Shown here: positions 34,220 to 42,862 of the stretch, piece after piece | Position numbering within the stretch: position 1 is the first letter of the stretch | Layout: each line of letters opens with the position of its first letter | From: Cryobacterium sp. PH31-AA6 | GTDB lineage: Bacteria; Actinomycetota; Actinomycetes; Actinomycetales; Microbacteriaceae | Reading direction: 5' to 3' | Length of the DNA: 64,000 bases | Assembly (NCBI RefSeq): GCF_030063195.1 | Contig: NZ_JASISS010000019.1 | Location: 1-64,000 of the forward strand | The notes under the pieces: model-generated | Databases searched by the model: none | Told to the model about the DNA's origin: nothing | The model's input: the letters and a program-made list of their open reading frames with translations, nothing else | Position numbers and translations under genes: made by a program

Positions 34220-34916
34220 CGGTGAGATCCGGGTCCTGGTCGTCGAAGACGAGGCCATCGCCGCCGAGGCCCATTCCGCCTACCTCGGCCGGCTGACCGG
34301 GTTCGTGCTCGCTGGCACGGCCGCCGACGGCCACTCCGCACTGCGCGCCCTCACCGCGGCCTCGGCTGCCGGACAGCCGATCGACCTGGTCCTGATGGAC
34401 ATGACGTTGCCGGACCTGCACGGCCTCGAGGTCAGCCGACGGATGCGCGCGGCCGGCCTGACCACCGACATCATCGCGATCACGGCGGTCCGCGAACTGG
34501 AGATCGTGCGCGGCGCCGTGGCGGCCGGAATCGTGCAGTATCTGATCAAGCCCTTCACCTATGCGACGTTCGCCCAGAAGCTGGTGCAATACCGGGATTT
34601 CCGCATCCAGTTGGGCGCCCGCACCGCCGTGACGAGCCAATCCGACGTGGACCTGGCATTCGCCAGCTTGCGAACACCCACCGACCTACCCCGGCCGAAG
34701 GGCCTGTCCGAGGGCACGCTGGGGGCGGTGATCGAGTTCCTGAAGCAGCAGACCGCGCCCGTTTCCTCCAGCGAGGTGATGGAGCAGATCGGCATCTCGC
34801 GGGTTACCGCCCGGCGATACCTTGAGCATCTGGCCGACACGGGAATGCTCGACCGGCAGCCCCGTTACGGAACCCCGGGGCGGCCGGAGAACGAATACGC
34901 CTGGAAGCGCCGGTAG
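34212..34916 (+). CDS. CitB/DcuR-type response regulator
   Basis: A 234-residue regulator: receiver domain at 1-125 with acidic pocket Glu12/Asp13, phospho-acceptor Asp63 (LVLMDMTLPD), Thr92 region and Lys113 (LIKPF), followed by a winged-helix DNA-binding domain (VSSSEVMEQIGISRVTARRYLEHL) typical of the CitB group. It should activate the divergent dctA when its partner kinase senses C4-dicarboxylates. Confidence 0.94.
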   Translation: MIDGEIRVLVVEDEAIAAEAHSAYLGRLTGFVLAGTAADGHSALRALTAASAAGQPIDLVLMDMTLPDLHGLEVSRRMRAAGLTTDIIAITAVRELEIVRGAVAAGIVQYLIKPFTYATFAQKLVQYRDFRIQLGARTAVTSQSDVDLAFASLRTPTDLPRPKGLSEGTLGAVIEFLKQQTAPVSSSEVMEQIGISRVTARRYLEHLADTGMLDRQPRYGTPGRPENEYAWKRR

Positions 34917-34951
34917 GGCGAGCGGTCCCCCCACCTCCCGGGGCAAATCAC

Positions 34952-34969
34952 TTTAGTTGCTAAACTAAA
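34952..34969. promoter_or_regulatory. Candidate MarR operator (autoregulatory)
   Basis: TTTAGTT and AACTAAA form a perfect 7-bp inverted repeat around GCTA, 45 nt upstream of the marR-nmrA operon. AT-rich palindromes of this size are typical MarR boxes. Confidence 0.6.
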
Positions 34970-35013
34970 TGCTGACGACGATCCCTTGCTGCGGCGGGAC
35001 GGGAAAGCACGTG

Positions 35014-35451
35014 ATGACCTCTCGAGAACGACTGGAGCGGATCGCTTCCGTGATTGAAGCAGTGACAATGCTCAGTGGTGCGATCACGGCCGAGCGACGC
35101 ATTCCGTTCGAGGGACGTGGGCTGACGCGCACTCAACTGCAGACGTTGTTCGTGGTCGCCCACGACCGGCGGCCTGTTACACCGAACCGGCTCGCGACCT
35201 CGCTCGGTGTCACGCCAGGAGCGGTCACCCAGCTGGTTGACGGCCTACGAAACGAAAACCTTGTGCAAACCGTCGCCAACCCCGATGACGCACGATCTCG
35301 CTTCATCCAGCTGACCAGCGTCGCCGTCGAAGAGGTCACCCGCTTTGAAGCTTCCACCGTGGAGCGTCTTCTTCCTCTCTTTGACGTTCTCACCGACCCG
35401 GAACTCACCGCCGCAGCAACCGCTCTTACCCAGCTCGTGGAGAATTCATGA
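35014..35451 (+). CDS. MarR family regulator (marR-nmrA operon)
   Basis: A 145-residue winged-helix protein: VTPNRLATSLGVTPGAVTQLVDGL is the recognition region and ANPDDARSRFIQLT the wing. ATG and the adjacent upstream GTG are both possible starts. It overlaps the NmrA-type gene by 4 nt, so the pair is one operon, and a perfect palindrome lies just upstream. It probably represses this operon until an electrophile or phenolic compound is bound (inference). Confidence 0.88.
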   Translation: MTSRERLERIASVIEAVTMLSGAITAERRIPFEGRGLTRTQLQTLFVVAHDRRPVTPNRLATSLGVTPGAVTQLVDGLRNENLVQTVANPDDARSRFIQLTSVAVEEVTRFEASTVERLLPLFDVLTDPELTAAATALTQLVENS

Positions 35452-36314
35452 ACGATATGGCCGTCTTCGTCACGGGCGCGACCGGGATCGTCGGCTCGGC
35501 GGTGATCGACTCCCTCCTCGATCGGGGCACCCGGGTGGTCGCCGCTACTCGGCACGAGTCGGATGCCACCCGGATCCCGGCTGGTGCGGAATCGCGTCGA
35601 TTCGACTTCGGGATGACAGGCGACGAACTCGAGGCCGTGCTCGACGGGTGCGACCGGCTCTTCCTCATGCGCCCGCCCGCTATCGAAGACGTGCGCACCT
35701 TCCTATTTCCTCTCATCGATGCGGCACGACGCCGAAACATCCGGCAGATCGTGTTCCTTTCGCTGCAGGGCGTGCAGAGCAACACGTCAACCCCTCACCA
35801 CGCCGTCGAGCAGTACCTCAAGAATTCAGACGCACCGTATACATTCCTCCGACCGAACTTCTTCATGCAGAATCTCTCCACGACTTACGGCAGGGAGATC
35901 CGCGATCACAACGAGATCTACCTACCCGCGGGGCGGTCGCTCACGGCATTCATCGACGCCGGCGACATCGGCTCAGTCGCCGCAACGGTATTCAACGAGG
36001 AAGGACATCTGCGCACCGCCTACACGCTCTCCGGCGAACAGACCCTCAGCTACCGGAAGATCGCCCGCATCCTCACCGACGTGCTCGCCCGGGACATCCG
36101 CTACGCCCGCCCCAGCGAACGCGACTATCTCCATCGTCTCGCCGAGCAGGGAAAACCGGCCGACTACATCGCAGTGCATAAGATGATCTACCGGATCGTC
36201 CGTTTCAATATTTCCGCTTTCCCGAACCGAACCGTGCGCAAGATCACGGGCAAGCCCGCCACAACATTCCTCGAATTCGCTTGCCGCGAGCGACGAGCCT
36301 GGCTCGCACCCTAG
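35448..36314 (+). CDS. NmrA-like NAD(P)-binding protein (atypical SDR)
   Basis: A 288-residue Rossmann protein with the dinucleotide motif GATGIVG at 10-16 and the NmrA-type region RQIVFLSLQGVQSN. The active-site Tyr-x3-Lys of classical SDRs is not clear, so it may be a quinone reductase or a redox sensor of the NmrA/HSCARG type. The C-terminal 60 residues are basic. Translationally coupled to the upstream MarR gene. Confidence 0.88.
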   Translation: MNDMAVFVTGATGIVGSAVIDSLLDRGTRVVAATRHESDATRIPAGAESRRFDFGMTGDELEAVLDGCDRLFLMRPPAIEDVRTFLFPLIDAARRRNIRQIVFLSLQGVQSNTSTPHHAVEQYLKNSDAPYTFLRPNFFMQNLSTTYGREIRDHNEIYLPAGRSLTAFIDAGDIGSVAATVFNEEGHLRTAYTLSGEQTLSYRKIARILTDVLARDIRYARPSERDYLHRLAEQGKPADYIAVHKMIYRIVRFNISAFPNRTVRKITGKPATTFLEFACRERRAWLAP

Positions 36315-36338
36315 CCACTCGAGCCTCCAGGAACCGGA

Positions 36339-37667
36339 TCAGAGCGGTTCCGTCAATCCGCAGAACGGCAGCTCCCGTCCGAGGATGTTGCGGGCCGCAC
36401 GGTGGCCAGAGCGCAGCGCCGCGGTCACCGTCGCGGGATCGTCCGTCCAGGTCGCCTCGCCCGCGAGGTGCAGCACACCATCGACCGGGGTGGCCAACAG
36501 GTCATGATCCCCGGGGGTCGATCCGGGCTTCATGTACGCGTACGAACCACGGGAGAAGGGATCATCCTGCCAGCGGGTGACCAACACCTGGGCCGGGCGC
36601 TCAACCCGTTCCCCGTAGAGACCCCGCAGGGCGTCCATGACCGACTCGGTGATCCGGTCGTCGTCCCACTCGCGTGCCTGAATGGCGCTCGGCCCCGCTG
36701 CGAAGGTGAGAAGTGTCGGCACCCCATGCAGCTCCGTCAGGTCGTACCAGGAGTGCCACCACTTGCCGGCCTTGCCCTGCTGGCGAATCGCGTAGACACC
36801 CTCGTCCCAGAACTTGGTCGGGAAACGCAGGAACACCTTCTCGAAGTTGTTCATCTCGAAACCGGCAATGGCGCCGGTGAGCCACTCGGGTAGCGCGGGA
36901 TCAAAGCGAAGGTCGCCTGACTTCAAGACGCCGATCGGAACGGTGACGACGACCTGGGCCGCGGTGAACTCACCCTGGGTCGAGATGACTGTGACTCCGT
37001 CGCCCGACCACTCGACGCGCGTGACCACGTGTTCGAGCCTGACGTCGAGCCCCTGGGCCAGGTGCGCCGCGAGTCGGTCGAAGCCGTCGGGGAAGACGAC
37101 CTCGTCACCCTCCACGGTGTCGTCGTCGAGGCCGTGCGCATCAAGGCCTTCTGCCCACACCCCGTACTGCTCTTCGGAGCGGTGCATCACGAACTCCCGC
37201 ACGCGCTCGGCTCGATCTGCATCCCACGCCAGCGTGACGAGGGTCGACTCGATGGCATCCGCGTACGAACTCCCGAGTTCGGATGCCTCGATCGTGACCG
37301 CCAGGTGCAAACCGAAGTCCCGAACGTCGTCGGCGAACCCGTGGATTGCACCATCGCTCAGGCGCTCACCGGTCGGTCCGTAGTAAGCGATGGGCCGCCC
37401 GTCTGGCTGATAACTGCCGACGGTGAACTCGACCGTTCGCATACCGAAGCCGCCCACCAGATCGGCCAACGGGTTGTCATCGATGCCGTGAATCCACGAG
37501 GCCCCACGGTCGCTGATGAGGCCGTGCGAGCGCTCGGTCCAGGTGCGACCGCCGATGCGATCTCGCGCCTCGAGCGCAACGACACGTTGCCCCGCCTGCG
37601 CCAGCAGCCGCGCGGCGGTCAACCCAGAGACGCCCGCACCGATGACAACGGTGTCAAAGTCCTTCAT
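36339..37667 (-). CDS. FAD-dependent amine oxidase
   Basis: A 442-residue flavin amine oxidase. The N-terminal ADP-binding fold (VVIGAGVSGLTAARLL), the EARDRIGGRTW motif and the C-terminal FAD block LAGEATWTDDPATVTAALRSG are complete. It resembles polyamine or monoamine oxidases that release H2O2. No signal peptide, so it acts in the cytosol. Single gene, convergent with the NmrA operon; the amine permease candidate at 18410 is not linked. Confidence 0.9.
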   Translation of the reverse strand: MKDFDTVVIGAGVSGLTAARLLAQAGQRVVALEARDRIGGRTWTERSHGLISDRGASWIHGIDDNPLADLVGGFGMRTVEFTVGSYQPDGRPIAYYGPTGERLSDGAIHGFADDVRDFGLHLAVTIEASELGSSYADAIESTLVTLAWDADRAERVREFVMHRSEEQYGVWAEGLDAHGLDDDTVEGDEVVFPDGFDRLAAHLAQGLDVRLEHVVTRVEWSGDGVTVISTQGEFTAAQVVVTVPIGVLKSGDLRFDPALPEWLTGAIAGFEMNNFEKVFLRFPTKFWDEGVYAIRQQGKAGKWWHSWYDLTELHGVPTLLTFAAGPSAIQAREWDDDRITESVMDALRGLYGERVERPAQVLVTRWQDDPFSRGSYAYMKPGSTPGDHDLLATPVDGVLHLAGEATWTDDPATVTAALRSGHRAARNILGRELPFCGLTEPL

Positions 37668-37874
37668 CGGGTCAGAGTAGCAACCCGCACCGGATACGAC
37701 AAAGCCCTGATGAGGCGACCCGACGATAAGAGGCGTGGCCGCCGACCCGCACCCCGTAGGCCGCCGCCGCCGCACAAGACTCAGCGTCCTGCCAGCCGCA
37801 CTTACCCGCCCCTTACATCGCCCTGTGAAAGTCGTACACATTCACCCACACAAACGTTCAACAAGGAGAACAAC

Positions 37875-38252
37875 ATGAACAAGAAGAATGTCGCCGCCGC
37901 CGGAATCATCGTTCTCGCCCTGACCGGCATCGGTAGCGGCGCCGCATTGGCAGCCACCCCCGCGACGCATGCCTCCGGCACCGCAGTATCCGCCACGTCA
38001 ACACCCGTCACCCCGGAAACGCCCGGATCCGAGTCCGCAGTCGAGGCCCCTGGCGCCGAGGCAGCCACACCGGGTGACGGAAACGACGGCGGCCACGAGG
38101 ACGCCGACGGCGTTGACGTCACGAACGGAAGCGAATCCGCAGTCGAGACGCCGGGCACTGAGGCAGCCACACCGGGTGATGGAAACGACGGCGGCCACGA
38201 GGACGCCGACGGCGTTGACGTCAACAACGAAGGCGGAGCCGCCGAGAAGTAA
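37875..38252 (+). CDS. Small secreted acidic repeat protein
   Basis: A 125-residue protein with a clear signal peptide (MNKKNVAAAGIIVLALTGIG...ALAA), a Thr/Ser/Pro-rich segment, and two 34-residue repeats rich in Gly, Asp, Glu and Ala (core TPGDGNDGGHEDADGVDV). AAGGAG lies 6 nt before the ATG. Acidic and probably disordered outside the cell; the Asp-rich repeats might bind cations. No family recognised. Ends upstream of a strong terminator. Confidence 0.75.
   Translation: MNKKNVAAAGIIVLALTGIGSGAALAATPATHASGTAVSATSTPVTPETPGSESAVEAPGAEAATPGDGNDGGHEDADGVDVTNGSESAVETPGTEAATPGDGNDGGHEDADGVDVNNEGGAAEK
38031..38222. repeat. 102-bp direct repeat in the secreted-protein gene
   Basis: The second copy starts at 38133, 102 nt after the first, and about 90 nt are nearly identical. 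It encodes the 34-residue protein repeat and keeps frame. Confidence 0.85.
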
Positions 38253-38400
38253 ATCCCCGAGTGACCATGGTCGGCGGCTCACGGGCTACGACCATGGCCA
38301 CGGAGTTTCCCATCCTCCTCAGAAGAGAAACTCCATTCACCCGGGACAGTTCGTAGCGCAGGAATCCGGCGTTCACGACTGTTCCCGGCACCGAGAACAA

Positions 38401-38434
38401 AAAAAACGCCTCCGAATCCTCGGAGGCGTTTTTT
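38401..38434. terminator. Strong bidirectional intrinsic terminator
   Basis: AAAAAACGCCTCCGA and TCGGAGGCGTTTTTT form a perfect 15-bp inverted repeat with a 4-nt loop, giving a T tract in both directions. It stops the secreted-protein gene and lies beyond the leftward E2 gene. Confidence 0.92.
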
Positions 38435-38713
38435 CGTCTGGTTCCAGGAACGAAACCGGGGAGTTCTGAGAAAAATCCAATGGCGGGCCACTCGCTTGAC
38501 GGGCAAACGGTGATCACCGTCTCCGCGATCAACGAAGCTAGCGGATTTTTGACGCCGGCGAAAACGGGGCCAGAAACGCCAGGGTGCAGCCAACGCTAGA
38601 GCTGCGGCCATACCGCGTGAACGTAGTCCCCAACCGGTACGCGGGCTCTCAGTAGAGAGAGGGAGTTCCGTGCGGGCGATCGACGTCAGGACCAGACGCG
38701 CGGCATTCACACC
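38435..38713. other. Spacer downstream of E2, no gene recognised
   Basis: About 280 bp without a credible gene. It contains GTTCCAGGAAC just after the terminator and a perfect 14-bp palindrome ACGGTGATCACCGT at 38507-38520. Confidence 0.5.
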
Positions 38714-39976
38714 CTAGATGAGGATCGTAATCGGATTCTCGATCCTCCGCACGAAGGCCCCGAGCCACTGCGCCGCGAGTACACCGTCGAGCACTCGGTG
38801 ATCGGCCGAGAGAGTCACCGTCATCACAGCGCCCACCCCGAGCACGCCGTCCTCCGTGACGACCGGCATCGGGCGAGCCACGCCGACGGCAAGGATGGCC
38901 GATTGCGGCGGGTTGATGATGGCGGAGAACTCGGTGACCCCGTACATGCCGAGGTTGGAGACCGCGAAGCTGCCGCCCTCAAGCTCGTGCTGACGAAGCT
39001 TGCCGGCACGGGCGCGTTCGGCGAGGTCCGCGACTGACCGGCTGACCTCGGTCAGCGACATGGTCTGCACCGAGCGAAGAACCGGCGTCACGAGTCCACC
39101 GTCGATGCCGACGGCGACCGACATGTCTACTCCGTCGTGCCGGTGAACGGCTGTCTCGCCCCAGGTCGCGTTGGCCTCCGGCACCTCCTGAAACGCCGAA
39201 GCCGCCGCCTTGATCACGAAGTCGTTGAGCGAGACTTTGACCGAACCGCCGCTGTTCACTGTCGACCGGAGAGCGAGGAGCTTGTCCACCCGGCAGTCGG
39301 CCACGAGATAGAAGTGCGGCACCGTTGACTTGCTTTCCGTGAGCCGACGGGCGATCGCCCGCCGCATGGCTGTGTGCGGGACCTCGGTGCCCGTGGGAGC
39401 TGCGACGGTCGGGATCGCGGTGGCCGGGGCGGATGGCGCGGGTGCAGCGGCTGCCAGAACCGCCTGGGCGGCCGGCATTGCCTCAATCCCTTCTATGTCG
39501 CGCCGCACGATCCGGCCGCCGGGACCGGTACCGCGCACGCCAGAGAGATTGAGTCCGCGTTCCTTGACGAGGCGGCGAACCAGGGGGCTTACGAACCGAC
39601 GTTCGGAGCTGTCCTGGCCGCCGTTCCCCGTGACCTCGACCGCAACGGATGCGAGTGGCGCCTCATCCGGCGTTGGCACGGTATCGGGAGCGGCGGCCAC
39701 GTCAGGACTGTCACCGAGCACGTCGTCGATATTCTCACCCTCCGCTCCGACGATCGCGATGGGTGTCCCCACCGTGACCGGTTCACCCTCGCGGACTAGC
39801 AGCCGCAGCACGGTGCCTTCGGTCTCGGCGGCGTACTCGACGATGGCCTTCTCGGTCTCGACCTCGGCCAGTGGCATGCCGACCGTCACCACCTGGCCCA
39901 GACTGACCAGCCAGGACTGAATAGCGGCCTCCTCGCTGTTGGCAAGCACCTCCGGCATCCGGATCAGGGTGGCCAT
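38714..39976 (-). CDS. 2-oxo acid dehydrogenase E2 (dihydrolipoamide acyltransferase)
   Basis: A 420-residue E2: lipoyl domain 1-75 with the modified Lys in VETEKAIVEY, an Ala/Pro linker, a peripheral subunit-binding domain at about 125-160 (VSPLVRRLVKERGLNLSGV), a second linker, and the catalytic domain ending with the acyltransferase motif SADHRVLDG. It shuttles acyl groups made by E1 onto CoA. Its ATG overlaps the E1 stop by one base, so expression is coupled. No E3 gene is nearby. Confidence 0.93.
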   Translation of the reverse strand: MATLIRMPEVLANSEEAAIQSWLVSLGQVVTVGMPLAEVETEKAIVEYAAETEGTVLRLLVREGEPVTVGTPIAIVGAEGENIDDVLGDSPDVAAAPDTVPTPDEAPLASVAVEVTGNGGQDSSERRFVSPLVRRLVKERGLNLSGVRGTGPGGRIVRRDIEGIEAMPAAQAVLAAAAPAPSAPATAIPTVAAPTGTEVPHTAMRRAIARRLTESKSTVPHFYLVADCRVDKLLALRSTVNSGGSVKVSLNDFVIKAAASAFQEVPEANATWGETAVHRHDGVDMSVAVGIDGGLVTPVLRSVQTMSLTEVSRSVADLAERARAGKLRQHELEGGSFAVSNLGMYGVTEFSAIINPPQSAILAVGVARPMPVVTEDGVLGVGAVMTVTLSADHRVLDGVLAAQWLGAFVRRIENPITILI

Positions 39977-42162
39977 CAGCGCTTCCCCATTCCGGTGCGC
40001 ACGCGCTCGAGGCCGGCGATGACTTCCTCGGTGCGGGCGATCGCCGCGCGCTCGAGCACGCGGGAGATGCTCGGCGAGGCCTCGCCTCCCGTGACGCGCT
40101 CGATCGGCTGGTCGAGCCAGTCGAAGAAACGGCGCTGGATCTCGTCGGCGAGCCAGCCGCCATACGAGGTTCCGCGCGCTCCCTGTTCGACGATCAGTAC
40201 GGCGTTGGTTTTGCGAATGCTCGCTCCGATGGTGTCCCAGTCGAGCGATGCAGCGTCCAGCCAACGAAGGTCGATGACCTCCCCGTCGATGCCGGTCTGT
40301 TCAACCGCCTCCAGCGAGTGATGAACCATGGAGAGGTAGCTGATCACGGTGACGTCGTTGCCGACGCGGCGGATGCCTGCCTTGCCGAACGGCAACTGAT
40401 AGTCGAGGTCGCCGGCCGGCACCTGGCCGGCCTGGCCGTACAGGTCGACGTGTTCAATGACGAGAACCGGGTCCTGCAGGGCGAGCGCGGTGTTCATCAG
40501 GCCTATGTAGTCGGCCGCAGTCGACGGCGCGACGATGCGCCAGCCCGGGCTGGTCGCGAAGATTCCTGCCGGGTCCATCAGGTGCTGAGATCCATAGCCG
40601 GATCCCATCGCAACCTTCGTACGCAGAACAAGCGGCACAGGGTTGACCCCTCCGAACATGTGGCGGGCCTTGCCGATCTGGTTGAAGACCTGATCGGCGG
40701 CGACCCAGAGGAAGTCCGGATACATGAACTCGACAACGGGGCGGAACCGCCCGTCGAGCGCCATTCCGCCTCCGAGGCCCGCGAAGGCATTTTCGCTGAT
40801 CGGCGTGCCCAGCACGCGGCCGGGATAGCGCGCGGGGAGCCCCTTGGTCGCGCCGTTCGTCCCTCCGCTGAGCCGGTGCACGTCTTCGCCCATGATGACG
40901 ATCCGGTCGTCCGCGCTCATGCGCCGGTCCATGACCGAGGCAACCGCGTCGACGAACTTCTTCGCTTCCAGCTCCCCGGTGTAGTCGAGCGGTTCGAGAG
41001 TGCGCGAGTCTGCCAATTCGCTCGTGTCACCGCGCAGCCCGACATTGACGAAGTCGGTGTCGGGCCACAGGTTGTCCCGGATACGGCGTTTGCCGGCCGA
41101 TTCCGGGTCAGCCTCGGTGAGCTGACCGGCAGCCTTGCGCATGGCGGACTGCGCCTGGTCGCGAACCGACGCCACGCCCGCTTCGTCGATGAGCCCGAGG
41201 GCGATCATCTCCTTGGCGACCCGCTCGAGCGGATCACGCTTGCGCCACGAGGCCTCTTCCTCCTTGGAACGGTAACCGAAGGCACTGCCCGGGTAGGCGC
41301 CGTTCTGGTGGAAGAACCGGTACACCTCGAGCTCGATGACGACCGGGCCACCTCCGGACCGCATGACTTCATCGGCCTTCTGCATTGTGAGATGCACGGC
41401 GAGCGGATCCATCCCGTCAACGCGCCACGACGGGATGCCGAAGCCCAAACCACGAGCGGAAAGCCGCGGCTCCCCCGTCGCTTCGGCGACTGAGGTCGAT
41501 ACAGCGTAGAGGTTGTTCTCGATCATGAAGGCGAATGGCAGCTTCCAGGCCGAGGCGAGGTTCATGGTCTCGAGCACGGAGCCGATGTTGACGGCGCCGT
41601 CTCCGAAGTAGCTCAGCGTGACGTCGGTTGTGCCGGAATGCTTCTGCGCCCAGGCGTTGCCGGCCCCCAACGGCACCCCTCCGCCGACGATCGCGTTGGT
41701 GCCCAGGGCCCCCGCCTCGAACCACTGCAGGTGCATGGAGCCACCGCGACCTGCGCAGTAGCCCTGGGCGAGGCCGAGAATCTCGGCGAGGGTGCGCTGC
41801 AGCACGTTCTGAATGGGTTCGGTCACGAGCGCCTCAAGGTCGAGTTCCCCCGAGGAGACGTGCGTGATGGCCTTGGCGAGAAATTGGTGGTGTCCCCGGT
41901 GTGAGCCGTTGATGGCATCGCTGGATCGGAGGCCGACGATGGAACCGACGGCGCCACCTTCCTGCCCGATGCTCGAGTGTGCGGGCCCGTGTACGAGGCC
42001 CTCGCCCGCCAGGTCCAGCACGGTTTCTTCGAAGGCCCTGATGAGGTGGAGTTCGCCGAGTATCGCTGCGAGGAGCTTCGGATCGGCCGCCTTCCAGTCG
42101 GCAGGCGTCGTGGTGAGCTGCACCCAGGGGGCGGCAGGATCCAATCGGCTCGTTTTCGGCAT
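39976..42162 (-). CDS. Fused 2-oxo acid dehydrogenase E1 alpha-beta subunit
   Basis: A 728-residue thiamine-diphosphate enzyme in which the alpha (about 1-345) and beta (about 400-728) subunits are joined. The alpha half has GHHQFLAK, GRGGSMHL and the TPP motif GDGAVNIG...ENN; the beta half starts at ELEAKKFVDAVASVMDR and has GEDVHRLSGGTNGATKGL. Fused E1 proteins occur in acetoin- and branched-chain-type complexes. The start ATG follows AGAGGAACG; GntR-like sites lie upstream. Substrate unknown. Confidence 0.9.
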   Translation of the reverse strand: MPKTSRLDPAAPWVQLTTTPADWKAADPKLLAAILGELHLIRAFEETVLDLAGEGLVHGPAHSSIGQEGGAVGSIVGLRSSDAINGSHRGHHQFLAKAITHVSSGELDLEALVTEPIQNVLQRTLAEILGLAQGYCAGRGGSMHLQWFEAGALGTNAIVGGGVPLGAGNAWAQKHSGTTDVTLSYFGDGAVNIGSVLETMNLASAWKLPFAFMIENNLYAVSTSVAEATGEPRLSARGLGFGIPSWRVDGMDPLAVHLTMQKADEVMRSGGGPVVIELEVYRFFHQNGAYPGSAFGYRSKEEEASWRKRDPLERVAKEMIALGLIDEAGVASVRDQAQSAMRKAAGQLTEADPESAGKRRIRDNLWPDTDFVNVGLRGDTSELADSRTLEPLDYTGELEAKKFVDAVASVMDRRMSADDRIVIMGEDVHRLSGGTNGATKGLPARYPGRVLGTPISENAFAGLGGGMALDGRFRPVVEFMYPDFLWVAADQVFNQIGKARHMFGGVNPVPLVLRTKVAMGSGYGSQHLMDPAGIFATSPGWRIVAPSTAADYIGLMNTALALQDPVLVIEHVDLYGQAGQVPAGDLDYQLPFGKAGIRRVGNDVTVISYLSMVHHSLEAVEQTGIDGEVIDLRWLDAASLDWDTIGASIRKTNAVLIVEQGARGTSYGGWLADEIQRRFFDWLDQPIERVTGGEASPSISRVLERAAIARTEEVIAGLERVRTGMGKR

Positions 42163-42236
42163 CGTTCCTCTTTCTCCAGTGAAATCGGTCGGCCCGTGAG
42201 TCAGTTGGGCATGTCCACGGCCCACCATACGTTGTC

Positions 42237-42308
42237 ATTGCATCCAATTACAAGGAAACCGTAAGTAGTTATGGTCAATATTCAGAGATTCCCGGTAGAG
42301 TGGATCCA
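42237..42308. promoter_or_regulatory. Candidate GntR operators between E1 and VOC genes
   Basis: Two related palindromic boxes lie in the divergent promoter region: ATTGCATCCAAT at 42237-42248 and TGGATCCA at 42301-42308 (in a GTGGATCCAAT context). Both fit a T-T-G-G-A-T-C-C-A-A-like core, the size expected for FadR/FCD-type GntR proteins, one of which is encoded 0.55 kb away. Confidence 0.5.
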
Positions 42309-42324
42309 ATCGAGGAGGATTCAT

Positions 42325-42852
42325 ATGGCGATTCCAGGGCTGCGCGGCACGGAGCACATCGGCTTCACGGTGCCCGACATCGACGAAGCGGACGACTTCT
42401 TCGTGGGCGTGATCGGCTGTGAGCGGGTCTATTCTCTGGGCCCCTACCGTGACGACACCGGAACCTGGATGGTCGACCACTTGAACGTGCACCCGCGTAC
42501 CGTCATGCGCGAGCTGCGGTTTTACCGCTGCGGGACCGGCCCCAATTTTGAGATCTTCCAGTACGATTCGGCTGACGGTCAGCGACGCCAGCCCCGCAAC
42601 AGTGACATCGGCGGGCACCACCTCGGCTTCTACGTGGACGATCTGGATGCTGCGCTCGAGCATCTCCGCAGCCACAATGTGCGCATCCTCGGGGAGCCCA
42701 CCGCGAGCTCCCGCTACAGCGAGGGCCAGCGCTGGGTTTATTTCCTGAGTCCGTGGGGCATGCAACTCGAACTCGTCTCATTCCCGAACGGCAAGGCATA
42801 CGAAAAGGACTCACCGGTCACCCTGTGGCACCCTGTGCGCCCGACCGAGTGA
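42325..42852 (+). CDS. VOC superfamily protein in the catabolic locus
   Basis: A 175-residue protein with two VOC half-domains: first GTEHIGFTVPDIDEADDFF, second GGHHLGFYVDDLDAALEHL, closing with SPWGMQLELVS. The His and Glu ligands (EHIGF, GHHLGF, LELVS) are present, so metal-dependent isomerase, epimerase or dioxygenase chemistry is likely. RBS GAGGAGG. First gene of a VOC-GntR-aldehyde dehydrogenase operon, divergent from E1/E2. Confidence 0.87.
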   Translation: MAIPGLRGTEHIGFTVPDIDEADDFFVGVIGCERVYSLGPYRDDTGTWMVDHLNVHPRTVMRELRFYRCGTGPNFEIFQYDSADGQRRQPRNSDIGGHHLGFYVDDLDAALEHLRSHNVRILGEPTASSRYSEGQRWVYFLSPWGMQLELVSFPNGKAYEKDSPVTLWHPVRPTE

Positions 42853-42862
42853 GGATTGTCAG

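Noticed and set aside
32357-34258. The minus-strand frame of dctA stays open for more than 600 further codons upstream
   Set aside because: It runs antisense through the histidine kinase gene, whose motifs are unambiguous. The extension is an artefact of high GC, and dctA has its own ATG with a good ribosome site.
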